Positions 36,402-48,472 of a stretch of 64,000 nucleotides of DNA are shown piece after piece (positions within the stretch are counted from its first letter, which is position 1; the number at the start of each line of letters is the position of its first letter). A model generated the notes under the pieces. That model was not told the DNA's origin, searched no databases, and saw only the letters and a list, made by a program, of their open reading frames with translations. The DNA is from Zerene cesonia (lineage: Eukaryota; Arthropoda; Insecta; Lepidoptera; Pieridae). Location of the stretch: contig NC_052109.1 in assembly GCF_012273895.1 (NCBI RefSeq), forward strand, positions 3,796,432-3,860,431, given 5' to 3'. Made by a program: the position numbers and the translations under genes.

Positions 36402-38932
36402 GCTATTATATAAGAAAAATAATTGAAATATGATAAATTTTTACGATTAGGTGAATTTATCGGTGTTAAATGAAAGAAAAAAGCATTTGGTAAGTTTTTA
36501 CTAACAGCATTTATTACCACGTTATAACAATAATAAGCGACGTGTCAGTAGCAGTAACTTCACAATAAATTACTGATCTTAATCCACGGTACTTCCATTA
36601 TAGGATTAGTCTCGTTCTCGACGTTAGTCCATAATGTGTCTGCAGTCTAGGCCTTAATTACTAGTTTTAGTAAAGATGGCTGTCCGAGTACGTGATGTCA
36701 ATTTTATAGGAGTTTTCTCTTTTTGGAATCAATGGTAAAGATAATGACTAAATGAGCGAAATTATCTATTGTGTTTAAAAAAACCTCATTGTGCAGCACA
36801 ATAGAGAGTATGTTATATAAGATTTTGCAGTTTTTTCATCTTACAATTTTCCTGAAAATATATAGCGATAATTCCCAAGCTGCGTAGCAAAGCTATACTT
36901 AAAAGTTAGAACGATGTGTTTAAAGTTTCTTTTGCGCTAAGAGTTTAAAACTGTACTGTTGTTTAAATAAGTATTTTATGAACCACTTAATATTTTAAAT
37001 TATCTGTCGCCTATGACGATTTCTGTGTTATGAAATACCTATATTTAGTTCTTAATTCATTTTGATATTGTATAATATGAAAATAATATATAATGATAAT
37101 TGTGAAGGTTGCCATAGTTACGCATGTAAAGTCTTAAATATGTTATGCTTTTCTTCGAAGATTCACGAAGAACATAATTTTGTAAAGCACGCGAGCGTAG
37201 CTGGGAGCGGAAAGCTAGTACCTAAATAATAAACGAGAATATAATTTTTGCACTGTCACCTCTAGAACTACGGAAATAATCGTCGTCGAGGCGTCCAACC
37301 TCGCACCGCCGTGAAACCAGCGTATCGCTTATAAATACAAAGTACGTATTTACGTAAAGCTTTTAGAGCGGCAAAATTTGATCCCACCTAATGTTTTCTA
37401 TACGATGTTAGTGTTGCGATGATTCAGCATGTATGTTAATGCATTTCGTTTTGTGTATCAGGTTTCGTCAAATGTAACCGAGACAGCCTGACGGCGCAAT
37501 CCATCATGCAGATATTTTCCTATCGCCCCTTCCAAATGGATCTATCGGGGAATACAAATGATATTTGTCTATATTTGCATTTTTAACGTTTTTGCGATCC
37601 CATTTCAAAATGCATTAGTGCCACTTATGAGAAATCGTATAAGTGATGTGATTTTAGATATACATGATATATATTTCTCTATGAGATGGGATTACAAGTC
37701 TAATTTTGAAGGAAAATTTGATTGATTATGAGAATGTGCAAAGAAATATGAAAAGATAAACGGGAGACCTTTAAGCGCACATTAATCTATAATTCATGCG
37801 CGTGTATATGTTGTGTTTGGTGCAAATGTTTATTTGCAGCATTCTAACAACAAAATAAATAAATAAATATACAAGATTATGCTCATATGGATCAGCGTTA
37901 GCTATACATCTCTATTCCTTACACGTATAGTGTGCTTCGAAAGAGCTGAAACGAATTGACGATATATTTTATAGTTGTATCGTTAGCAGCCTGCGCTCCT
38001 CGACGTCATTTAATTTCGCTGCTATAAAAGAAAGTTCAGTGTATAACGGCGCATGTTGCCAATAATCCTACCAGTTTGATGAGCATTGTTTACGATCTAC
38101 CAGAGTAACACTTAAACGCAAAATAAATCGCCGGCAGTGCCAAATTTATACGAGTTCGCATTTTATAGATATGAAAATACAGTACTTGTCTTGTTATGTT
38201 CCATTTTATTTAATGGCACGCATTTAGGATGTTTTTACGATAATTTACGTAAAGAAGAAGTATTAATAAAAGTTTTGTCTTTTCAGTAGTACCGATTAAT
38301 GACGCGTTCAGATGTAACTCTTAGTTTATGATACTCCACGAACGGAGATGCGCTTTACAAATTAAGCGCGTTATTGTATTTCGTAAAAATCTTTACAATT
38401 TATTTTATTTAAAAAATTTATAGGTTTGGAGAATGTAAGGTGACACTCTCAATTATACATACTAACCTTATGATTTTTTCTTAAATCTCCGTCCATGAAT
38501 TTCATTGTAATCAACTGAACTAGTAAATTTTGAAATTCAATAAGTTTGGTTGATGAATAATAGATACAGAGATCCTACCGTGATCGGAATAGATTCTTCC
38601 TTCGATATTAATTGAGCAAAGAATTCCTAATTTTTTACTGAACTGTAAAAACATATTAGTTCATTTTATGTTTAACTTGAGTAATGTTAGTACATATCTC
38701 TTATGAGTATTGAAGTATTTGTGTTTTTAGAAATGTAAATCTTAAAATAAATTTCTGTTACACAAAGTGTAGCGTTTATACCGTGTAATATATTTACAAG
38801 AGAAGGTAAGGTGACATGAGATATGGGGAAGAAGATAGCGACTTGGGACCTCATTATAAAGCGCTAAGTTTATCATGGTTCGCACATACGTATAACAAAA
38901 GATATCATCTTCGTTGAGCTCCTTATAGTCTA
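36402..38932. other. Non-coding
   Basis: No gene recognised. Contains the Helitron-like end at 37150-37212, listed separately. Confidence 0.55.
37150..37212 (+). mobile_element. Helitron-like 3' end
   Basis: The sequence cacgcgagcgtagctgggag followed by cggaaagctag and then t is a typical 3' terminus. A short hairpin (tcttcg ... cgaaga) lies just upstream near 37152-37171. The rest of the element is not recognisable. Confidence 0.45.
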
Positions 38933-39000
38933 AGATCCGGCCGCGTGATTTATACGTTCATATGTTTGATTAATAATACATAATTTTTATCGATATTTAT
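38933..39000 (+). repeat. 68-bp inverted repeat, left arm
   Basis: Begins agatccggccgcgtgattta and ends cgatatttat. It is identical over 68 bp to the reverse complement of 40011-40078. Ten further bases (aactaaaccc) separate it from the N gap; on the other side the arm starts directly at the gap. Confidence 0.97.
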
Positions 39001-39010
39001 AACTAAACCC

Positions 39011-40010
39011 NNNNNNNNNNNNNNNNNNNNNNNNNNNNNNNNNNNNNNNNNNNNNNNNNNNNNNNNNNNNNNNNNNNNNNNNNNNNNNNNNNNNNNNNNN
39101 NNNNNNNNNNNNNNNNNNNNNNNNNNNNNNNNNNNNNNNNNNNNNNNNNNNNNNNNNNNNNNNNNNNNNNNNNNNNNNNNNNNNNNNNNNNNNNNNNNNN
39201 NNNNNNNNNNNNNNNNNNNNNNNNNNNNNNNNNNNNNNNNNNNNNNNNNNNNNNNNNNNNNNNNNNNNNNNNNNNNNNNNNNNNNNNNNNNNNNNNNNNN
39301 NNNNNNNNNNNNNNNNNNNNNNNNNNNNNNNNNNNNNNNNNNNNNNNNNNNNNNNNNNNNNNNNNNNNNNNNNNNNNNNNNNNNNNNNNNNNNNNNNNNN
39401 NNNNNNNNNNNNNNNNNNNNNNNNNNNNNNNNNNNNNNNNNNNNNNNNNNNNNNNNNNNNNNNNNNNNNNNNNNNNNNNNNNNNNNNNNNNNNNNNNNNN
39501 NNNNNNNNNNNNNNNNNNNNNNNNNNNNNNNNNNNNNNNNNNNNNNNNNNNNNNNNNNNNNNNNNNNNNNNNNNNNNNNNNNNNNNNNNNNNNNNNNNNN
39601 NNNNNNNNNNNNNNNNNNNNNNNNNNNNNNNNNNNNNNNNNNNNNNNNNNNNNNNNNNNNNNNNNNNNNNNNNNNNNNNNNNNNNNNNNNNNNNNNNNNN
39701 NNNNNNNNNNNNNNNNNNNNNNNNNNNNNNNNNNNNNNNNNNNNNNNNNNNNNNNNNNNNNNNNNNNNNNNNNNNNNNNNNNNNNNNNNNNNNNNNNNNN
39801 NNNNNNNNNNNNNNNNNNNNNNNNNNNNNNNNNNNNNNNNNNNNNNNNNNNNNNNNNNNNNNNNNNNNNNNNNNNNNNNNNNNNNNNNNNNNNNNNNNNN
39901 NNNNNNNNNNNNNNNNNNNNNNNNNNNNNNNNNNNNNNNNNNNNNNNNNNNNNNNNNNNNNNNNNNNNNNNNNNNNNNNNNNNNNNNNNNNNNNNNNNNN
40001 NNNNNNNNNN
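39011..40010. other. Assembly gap, 1000 N, inside an inverted repeat
   Basis: Exactly 1000 N, a default filler. Its two flanks are perfect reverse complements of each other (38933-39000 and 40011-40078). Confidence 1.
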
Positions 40011-40078
40011 ATAAATATCGATAAAAATTATGTATTATTAATCAAACATATGAACGTATAAATCACGCGGCCGGATCT
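40011..40078 (-). repeat. 68-bp inverted repeat, right arm
   Basis: Starts at the first base after the N gap (ataaatatcg) and ends at ggccggatct. Identity with the left arm stops there: the outer flanks (tagtcta on the left, cgtactat on the right) show no clear target site duplication. Confidence 0.97.
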
Positions 40079-40520
40079 CGTACTATTAGAGTTTGCTGAC
40101 AAACAAACTTAAATTCAAAAGAGATTTGTATTTTTTTATAATACGAATTCAGCAAGGTTTTTGACGGACAGTTGACTGCTAAGAGGGTCGATCGAAATCG
40201 GAATCCATACAGTTCACATTAGTTAGCTGTAATTTAAATTGAATATGCCTAATGGATTTACAGCAATTAAAATTACCACATTTGCTACTTTAAGTCACCC
40301 GTATATCTATATAAAAACAAGTTTGCGTATAAATATAATTTTCCCAGTAGGTAAATAATATTCAGAATAAGACGTCCACATTGATATATAGGGAGCTATA
40401 CAGAAACCGACACTGGAGTCGGTGACAAAACGCGCGTGACGTGTTGACATATGCAAAATTACATTATCTTGGTTGCAAGCTGCCACAGCAACGGTAATTA
40501 TTTTAGCGCTCAAGATCCAA

Positions 40521-40640
40521 TCCTCACTAATATTATATATGGGAAAGTTTGTTTATTTGGTTATCTTTCACGTCGCAATGGGGCTATTTTATGAAATGAT
40601 TTTTGAGACTGGGTATAGATAGATAGTGATAGTGAGGTTT
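40521..40640 (+). mobile_element. Helitron-like repeat, 5' part
   Basis: Begins tcctcactaatattatatat then gggaaagtttg, the start of the same family as 24764-24970 in the opposite orientation, with A before the TC. The similarity fades near a gatagatagtgatagtgag run. Confidence 0.6.
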
Positions 40641-40744
40641 TGTTTTTTCGCGGTGATACATTTTAATGCTTAATATCTTAAAAGAAGTTGAGCATCACAA
40701 ACTTAACTATTTAAAAGGAACATTACATTTATGTGTATATTATA

Positions 40745-40860
40745 AACTTCGCCCAGACTGCGCTATGTCACTCATTGAAGTTGCAGCTTTCCACTCATTG
40801 AATTTTTGAAATCGATCCAGCAGTTATTGCGTGAAACCGTTAGAAACATACAAAAATGCA
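40745..40860 (-). mobile_element. Helitron-like repeat, decayed fragment
   Basis: On the + strand it reads cttcgcccagactgcg and, later, gaaatcgatccagcagttat, gcgtgaaaccgttagaaaca, which match decayed internal blocks of the 24764-24970 family. Both ends are lost. Confidence 0.45.
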
Positions 40861-43282
40861 TAAGTTTCTTCTTTATAATATCAACGTAGATATATATATT
40901 GATACACAAATATATAAAAGCTTATTCCGCATTGAGACGTAATCCGTATAATAAATTATTTTCAGACGTTAATCTCTACTAAACCATTTCACGTGTATTT
41001 TCATTGAAACATATTATTTCCTTGTACGCAATGTAAGCTACCTTATGAGTTTATTTAATTTCCTGGCGTTTGCCTTGTTGAATAATGCTGTTGAAATATG
41101 ATTATGCCAACATAATCATACGCCTCCGAAGGCTCTTCAAACCTTTACACTTTGCTTAAAGAACTAGCTAATCACCGCTTTCTCAATTAACATGAGTAGC
41201 TACTATGTAAAAATACTTTCAAACACTAAAACAAATTATGTGTAATAAAGCATTACATTTATTTCTTAGAAATATAACAAATAGAATCACTTATAGATTC
41301 CAGAAATCCCGTTAGTCTATTATCTTCTCCATTATGTAAGACTATCCTTGGTTCCAGCTCTCCGATTCCCAGACTGTAGACTTCATAACAAATATGCTAA
41401 AGATGCCGATGCGTTTTCTCTAAGTCGAAACAAATTTAAGTTCGTGGTTCAGTTGCCCAAATTTTTGGGTGGGTGGCCCAAATTGGTGGTTAGATTTAAT
41501 CTAATTTGTATTTTCTTTTTCTTTTATTTTTCACAACATAAAATAACGTCATAATGTTATTTTTTTCATGTGGTGTTTACCTCCAAAAATTGTACGCTTA
41601 GCATTGAGATTGATTATCATACTTTTTTATCTGTGTAACAATTACTGGTAAACCTTTAAATAAATAAATATTTAAATGGAACTTACAACCGTGTTAACTT
41701 GATTTGCGTTGTACCTACATAAAAAAACAAACAAATTGGTTTAAATAAAGTACATATCGGTCCCTTTGTGGGGCATGAGGCCAACAATTTAGCAACTGTA
41801 TGTACTAAGTTAAGGTATTTGGTTACTAGATTCTCCAATTATAAACTATCAACATATATCATATACCATAGTATCACCATTAATAAGATATTAGAAAAAA
41901 GCATACATATATATCCCCCTTCTATCTAGACACTAGTGCAAATAATAGTTTGTCGAAACTGCCTGTAACGATCGGTCTCGAACCGGAGATGTCAAACCCA
42001 GCAGTCAAATATCAGAATGCGTCATGATCTATTACAATATGTCCAACAGTAAATCACTTTTGTTAAATCATACTGAATCTGTATGTGGTTTTTGTGATCA
42101 TTGTTGCATTATTTTCAGTTAATCAAAAGTTAATTTATATTTAAATATATTTTCTATGTATTATTTGCAGGAAGAATAAATAGACTTTACATCAAAATAT
42201 GTTATTCTGACTTCAATTGTTTTAAAACGAATATGTATTATCAATTAAAATTAAAGAAAGTCATTTTAGTACATTTATAGCTAATAGTAAATTTGTTTTC
42301 GCTTGAGTTATGGGTTCCTACGTAAAAGTTTACACAGTAAGTAAAATCTATAAATACATTCACAAATAAGATAAAATACAATTAACATTTATCATGCTAA
42401 TTTCGTCTATAATGTTCAAGTTTCAATACTATAAACTTATAGACTGTTTAAATTATAAATATGTACTTTAATTTTTGTTTTAAAATGAGACATAACGATC
42501 CATTATGACAAATTTCTTTAAAAACATTGCGTTATTGAAACTGAATCCAGCGTAAATACAGTATTTTTTAAAAGTCACAATTTGTTATATTACATCTATT
42601 ACCAAAATTCAATACCACGTGATCGTAATTAAATCGACTCAAACTCAACATCCTGAACAGAATGAAAATTTAATACATAGTTCAATCTTAATAACAACGT
42701 AACGGGGTAGTCATTAAGTTTCACTTAGAAACTAATATGGAGTAGGATATTAAATATGAAACACGGTTAAAATCATGTAGGCGTAAAGGCACATTAATTT
42801 TGTCATACATAGTATCGGATATTAAATAAATTATAATTAGAAATACGAAAAACTGTAAACAATGTTTCGTAATTCATAAAGGCACTTATTTGAATTGAAT
42901 TATGAGGAACACATTACGCCCGTAATTTAGACTTTAATTTATTCTTAGGAAAGTTTTTATGGGATATAGCGAGTGAAAAGTTTTCATTCAATAAGATTCT
43001 CTAAGTGGTGCGGGAACATCTGGCAGGTCACGGTAAATCTCATAAGGCGGGAGTTCATAAATTCTGAAAAATTTACATTATTAGAACCAGTCATAGGACC
43101 GCTAACGAGTTAGTGTGTTATTTTAAACATCGTAATATATCTATCTCTTAAACATCTGATTATGAAAGTAGCTTAATAATAATACACATATTTGTAAAAA
43201 TCCTTTAGTGCAATCGTCTTACTTCATATTTAAATTATAAATATAAAGAGACCTTATTAAAGTAACATAGCATACCAATTTT
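40861..43282. other. Non-coding, possible SINE head remnant
   Basis: At about 41950-42010 the minus strand carries a B-box-like ggttcgagaccgatc and could be the remains of another tRNA-derived head. Otherwise AT-rich with nothing recognised besides the 41097 hairpin. Confidence 0.4.
41097..41120. repeat. Perfect 10-bp hairpin, 4-base loop
   Basis: tatgattatg (41097-41106) and cataatcata (41111-41120) are reverse complements around ccaa. Confidence 0.9.
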
Positions 43283-43479
43283 TTCCCACTGCAGGGACAT
43301 AGGCCTCCTATGTGGACTCAAGCTATAATTCACAAAGCCGATGGGATGATATACCTACGTCACATGCGGTCACACTTATTAGTATTAGTACACGCCAGTT
43401 TCATAAATTTTCCTTCATCGATTGGAGCAATGTTGATCACATCAACATCATTCGTGCAGATAAATTAAAATATTAATTC
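43283..43479 (-). mobile_element. SINE family A, degraded and headless
   Basis: Starts with ttcccactgcagggacat and aggcctcctatg, the reverse of the family A tail, and ends near the hairpin region (gcagataaatt). Many substitutions and small gaps make it an old copy; the tRNA-like head is absent. Confidence 0.75.
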
Positions 43480-43599
43480 CATTTTGATCACTTGCTTATT
43501 TTGAAATCACTGATTTACTTGCGTCAGTGTGTTACATGGCAATTACTAATTTTTTAATCGACATTCCCAAAAACCGTTTTTAAGGCGATTTTGTTTTTT

Positions 43600-43705
43600 T
43601 TTTTGATTTGGTTATGCGATAACTCTGAGGGCTGTCAACCGATTCACGGGATTCTTTTTGTGTTCAATAGGAAATTGTTATTATATGGTCACATTCTTTT
43701 TCAGT
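43600..43705 (+). repeat. Family D repeat, internal part
   Basis: Contains gataactctgagggctgtca, accgattcacgggattcttt and ttgtgttcaataggaaat, aligned with 35649-35705 with scattered differences. The 'ccgacttc' start is lost. Confidence 0.55.
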
Positions 43706-46700
43706 ATTACCACTTTCCTCAGGAAAATCGGTATTTATTTTGTAGACTAGACGTATTTAATGGTAAAATCAAATTACAAAACTAATTTATACCATACAAT
43801 AAGTATTCATACACGGATATATTTTATTATGACCATGCGTTAATTTTCATAAATGATGACAGGTTCACACACATGCCTTACAGAATACGTAACTGTCAAA
43901 TAATACGATTGATTACGTGGTATTTGCTCGTTTATAACATCCGCAGTACGGCCGTGACGATATTTTCAATCATCGATTTCATGTACAATTTAACAACTTC
44001 GTTTGTAGAATATTATTTAAAGGTTAACCTGTTCGATGGCCGACCGCAACCAATCTCTCTATATTTTAACGTGCATATTGTGAGCCATATTATACATTCA
44101 TTCATAATTATTGAGTGTGATGTTTTTAACATTAATATACAAATAAGTAGATTTGCATCGTGAATTCAATAAAAACTTAAAGTTTTTGTGAATATGTGAG
44201 ATTTTATTTCAACAAGTTTTGGCTTCAATTGCTAATGCTGAAGAAACCATGAAAGTATTAGTATTAAGTAAACGCAATGACTTTTCTTTCTTATCAAATT
44301 ACACTGTGAATTTTTTTTCCAATATACTGAAAGTGTTTTTTATTATTGTGTTTTTCTTTCGATATGAATTTTCTTAGATTCAAATTAAATAGATGCAACA
44401 ATCACACTGTAAGATAAGTAAAATATTCTCAATGTAAATGTCACGTCATGTAAATATTATGACAAACGAAATATCCGAAATATAACGATAATATATATAT
44501 AAATAACTCGGGGTACTGTACTCACTTCAGTACTAACTCTAGGTGTCGGTAAATTTTTGTACTTCCTATCTACCCGATAGAAATGCCTAATGTTCTGGCA
44601 TTTTTTATTTAAATAAACACGTGATACGCTTTATAATAATCAAATGTATATGTTCTTTGCGTCCATGATAATTGAAAAATGTCAAACTTCTCATAATTTC
44701 AATATCCTCACTTGATTAGCCACATTGGTTTGGATAGGTTTAAGCTTGCGCAGTTTCCGATACCGTAACATTTGGATAAGGGGTAATTAATTGAAGTTGT
44801 GCTTTGTGTGGATAGAACAGCAATTATATATGTATATCTGTTATGTACTGAGCATACACGATGCTATCTTGATTTATCACTACAATGCTATGGACAAGGC
44901 GCTAGCCGAGGTAATTGCTTTGTTATTAATCAGATCTTGTTTTATTAATGTTAATTGAAGTAATTATAAAATGTAAGAGGTCCTTTTAGTTAGTACTGAT
45001 TAAGAAATGTTCATTAGAAGTCTGTTGAATATTCAATGAGTATCGTAAGCTATAGGCATTTTGTAATAACAATAATTACAGCGTATAAGTAATTTTTATA
45101 AATTTTCTAATGTTATTTTAATATGTGAAATATTTAATTTTGTAACTATTAGTTCTGAAATGAAAAATCTGATATTTTACAAACATGTGCTTATACACAC
45201 AACTTATAAATACGAGTATATTTGTGGGATAACTTGTGAAGCATTCAAACCTTAAATGACACGCACAATTTAACGCGTATTTCGACCCCCGGTTCCGACC
45301 TCTCGGAGAACATTGAATATCTGCACTACGAATGATCAACAAAAAGTATTTGAGATTCGATCCCAAACTGACCCGCCAATAATTTACTTCGATAATAACT
45401 CGAAGTATATTTAAGTATACACTATTCAATCAAGCGCTGCCCGTTGCGGGAAAGTTGTGGAACTTTCTAAGACTACTTCCTTAATCGTGTTATCGTTAAC
45501 TTTATAAAATGCGCCTGTGCGCCTGCTTCGTGTTTCTCTCCTTGATGGAGGTTTTAAGAGTTTGTGTTTGTAAGCCACGCCGCAATACTGTTCGCGCTAC
45601 GGTGAAATGCTTTTTAAATCTCACCTCACTAAAGGATCATTTGTTTTAGATTCACTAACAACCTTTTCTTATAAATACTACGAGTCAATATAAGAACTAC
45701 GTGTTTTCTTTTATGTTTTTGTTGTATTTATATAATTTATCACCTGTTCAACATTTCAGCACCCAGTTATGAAGACGGAACTCCTTACTCATTTCGTATG
45801 AAGTTTAACAATTTCCTTTCAATATTATTGCCTCCGTAACAGACGAGTCCGTCTATGGAAACAATTTCCTGTAATTAAGTTCGTCTTTAGCTCAATGTTA
45901 AAGAAGAAAATAAGTGGCTTATTATAAACTTGTGTTGTTATTTAAATTTCATATTAATTAAGACACAATAACTGTATCGGTTTACTTTTTCATTGATAAA
46001 ATGACTCGATTTCACCGACTAAATAGCCGTTATTTAAAAAACCGTCCATAGTGACGTTTTGTACGGTAAAATTGAAAAAAATTAACGCTTAAATCGGTTA
46101 CTAGGCATCTGGGAATACATCATAAAGCCATACTCTATGTGGTGGTAACCATCCATCAAGGTCAACAGTATGTTCTCTGGTGATTATTCAATACTTTTTA
46201 TGTTCGTACAGATAATGATGTGGTATGGTGATGATGTGGTTAATATGAGAATATATTAGATATGTATCTTGTAGTCTCAACGTATGTGTATTGATTAAAT
46301 ATTATCGGTGATAAAAGTCAGAAAAGCTTTAAATATATATCGAAGATCAACACCGACTTGCTGTTATACATTTTAATAGACATTATTGTTATGTATATGT
46401 TACAGGTTGTGGTAACGTTAGCTATGTATGGATAGCCATATACACACACTAAATTCTTATTTGTTAAAATTCTCATTATATAAATTACCTGTACATACAT
46501 GTTCTTATAGAGTTCTGCAATTCGTAAGTTAAATTTATCAAGCCTAACGAAAGTGATCAGGATTTATTACACGTAAGCGAATAAAGGCTGCGGCATGTAG
46601 TTCAGCCTCCGCGCGGGCCACAAAACCTTTCACGGGTCGGAATCGTATCTCAGAGGTGGCTTTTCGAGACAAAAACAAATGGAAGTATTACTGGAGACAA

Positions 46701-48402
46701 TCTGCATTTAAATGGATCTTTTTCCTCAATTCTTGTGCGAGTTTGGCGATAGGTATCGCTGTCGTCGATTTATTTTTTTCGAATTCGCATTGCCAGCTTT
46801 CTTTGCTCCCTTGTTGCACTTTCACGTTATCAGTTTATTGATGAAGTGACAAACGACACTCAGTAGGGTTTACGTGGATTACACGAATGAATCTAATCCT
46901 TTAATTCTTAATTTATTTACATACTAAGCTTTCCTTCCGCGGCTTCGCTCGCGTAGACTCCAAACTTATGTGCTTCGTGGAGTTTCGAAGAAAAAAGACA
47001 TTATTTTTTACTACTTAAAGTGTCCTCAAATAATCATTTTTCAAAAAAATTTATGATCCTGTATTTCCTTCTTAAGGGCACATCTTTAAATTTTATATTT
47101 ACGAATTTATTTCTTTTGTCTATTTTTCAAATAACCTTTAAGTAGAATTTAATATAGTCTACACTAAAAGATATACGTTTTTTGGGGTTTTTATAATGTA
47201 CACATTGTATAGAAATTAACTCTTTTTACACAGAAATAGCCTGGTTAATGTTGTATATTTAGGTAAATAAGTAATGACCGCTTAATTTGAATTGAACGTG
47301 TAATTGGGCGCTGTAGCCAACAACGAGGCGGAAATGTTTTCTAAAAACAGAAGTACTAAAAATAGCAAAAATAGCAAATTATAGAGGATATGAAGCTTCG
47401 ATACATATTTTATACTGATACTAGATATCCCCTACTATTTGTTTATGAGAGCATCAACGAACAGAACTATTTTTGAAGTCAAATAAATACTAGATCCTTC
47501 GATATTATAGAAATATATATTGCATTTTTGTGATATATCCCTTACGAAATAAATATTTCTTTCTTTTTAATTCGGACATAATGTGATGTTATGTCGCCTA
47601 TTTGCGCTAATAAAGCTCTAATCGAAACGAAATAAACATCACACGTATTCCAATTTCATCTTGTACGTGATTTAGGTTAATAAAATAGCCAGCCGAGTAA
47701 ACCAATTTGACAGTTCTCATTAAGATGTAAGTATAGCAGTTTCATGTCCACATTAAGTATACGACAGATCGGATCTTGTGATTTCTTAATATAACATTTA
47801 ATTCTGTGTAATAAAAAGTATGTAGTTGTTTTTAAAATTTTACGATTATTAGAGTGTTGTACAAACCTGAATGAGTTATATACATAAGGAAAATGCTTAT
47901 GATTTATGTACCAATATTATATAAAAAACTTAATTTTTGTAAAACAATTGCATTTTATACAAAAATGAATTTAAACAGAAATATAAATAAGTATTTAATA
48001 ACAACTAAAGTGAGTTACTCATATAATACATTTTTCGCACGTTTGGAATTTGAATATAGTTTTCTATTGTTATGATCACTTAAATTAAATATAATTTATT
48101 GTTTTACCACAACCCTGAAACTAAAATGGAAACGGTTCCAAAACACAGTGATCCTAAACAATGATGTCCTAAACAAACAAGCTTATTTTATTACAAAATC
48201 AAACCTTGAATCTAAGTTAATAACATTTGACAAATATTTTTAATCACAATGAAAACCGTGAAAGCGTAGGTGTCTATATCTAATCAAATTATAAATTCTA
48301 AACTTGTATTAATTCTATGAAGTATTCCTATTATTGATGTTGAACATTTATAAAAAGGATATTTGTTTTGGAATCAATACATCATTAAGAAATGTGAGAC
48401 AC
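43706..48402. other. Non-coding
   Basis: No gene recognised. A minus-strand 103-codon frame at 45118-45429 shows no protein-like pattern. A GC-richer patch lies at 46590-46650. Confidence 0.55.
46925..46990 (-). mobile_element. Repeat fragment with 'cgcggcttcgctcgcgtag'
   Basis: About 65 bp (ttccgcggcttcgctcgcgt, then agactccaaac) matching the edge of the Helitron-like repeats. Nothing more of the element follows. Confidence 0.45.
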
Positions 48403-48472
48403 AAGTATGCTTCGGCACGAATAGGGCCAGCACAAACCGAAGATTGTACATCCCCACAGAAAATCGGCACGA
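48403..48472 (-). mobile_element. Family C repeat, end fragment
   Basis: About 70 bp matching the 3' part of family C on the minus strand (cttcggcacgaatagggcca, then a decayed remainder to cacagaaaatcggc). The rest of the element is absent. Confidence 0.65.
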
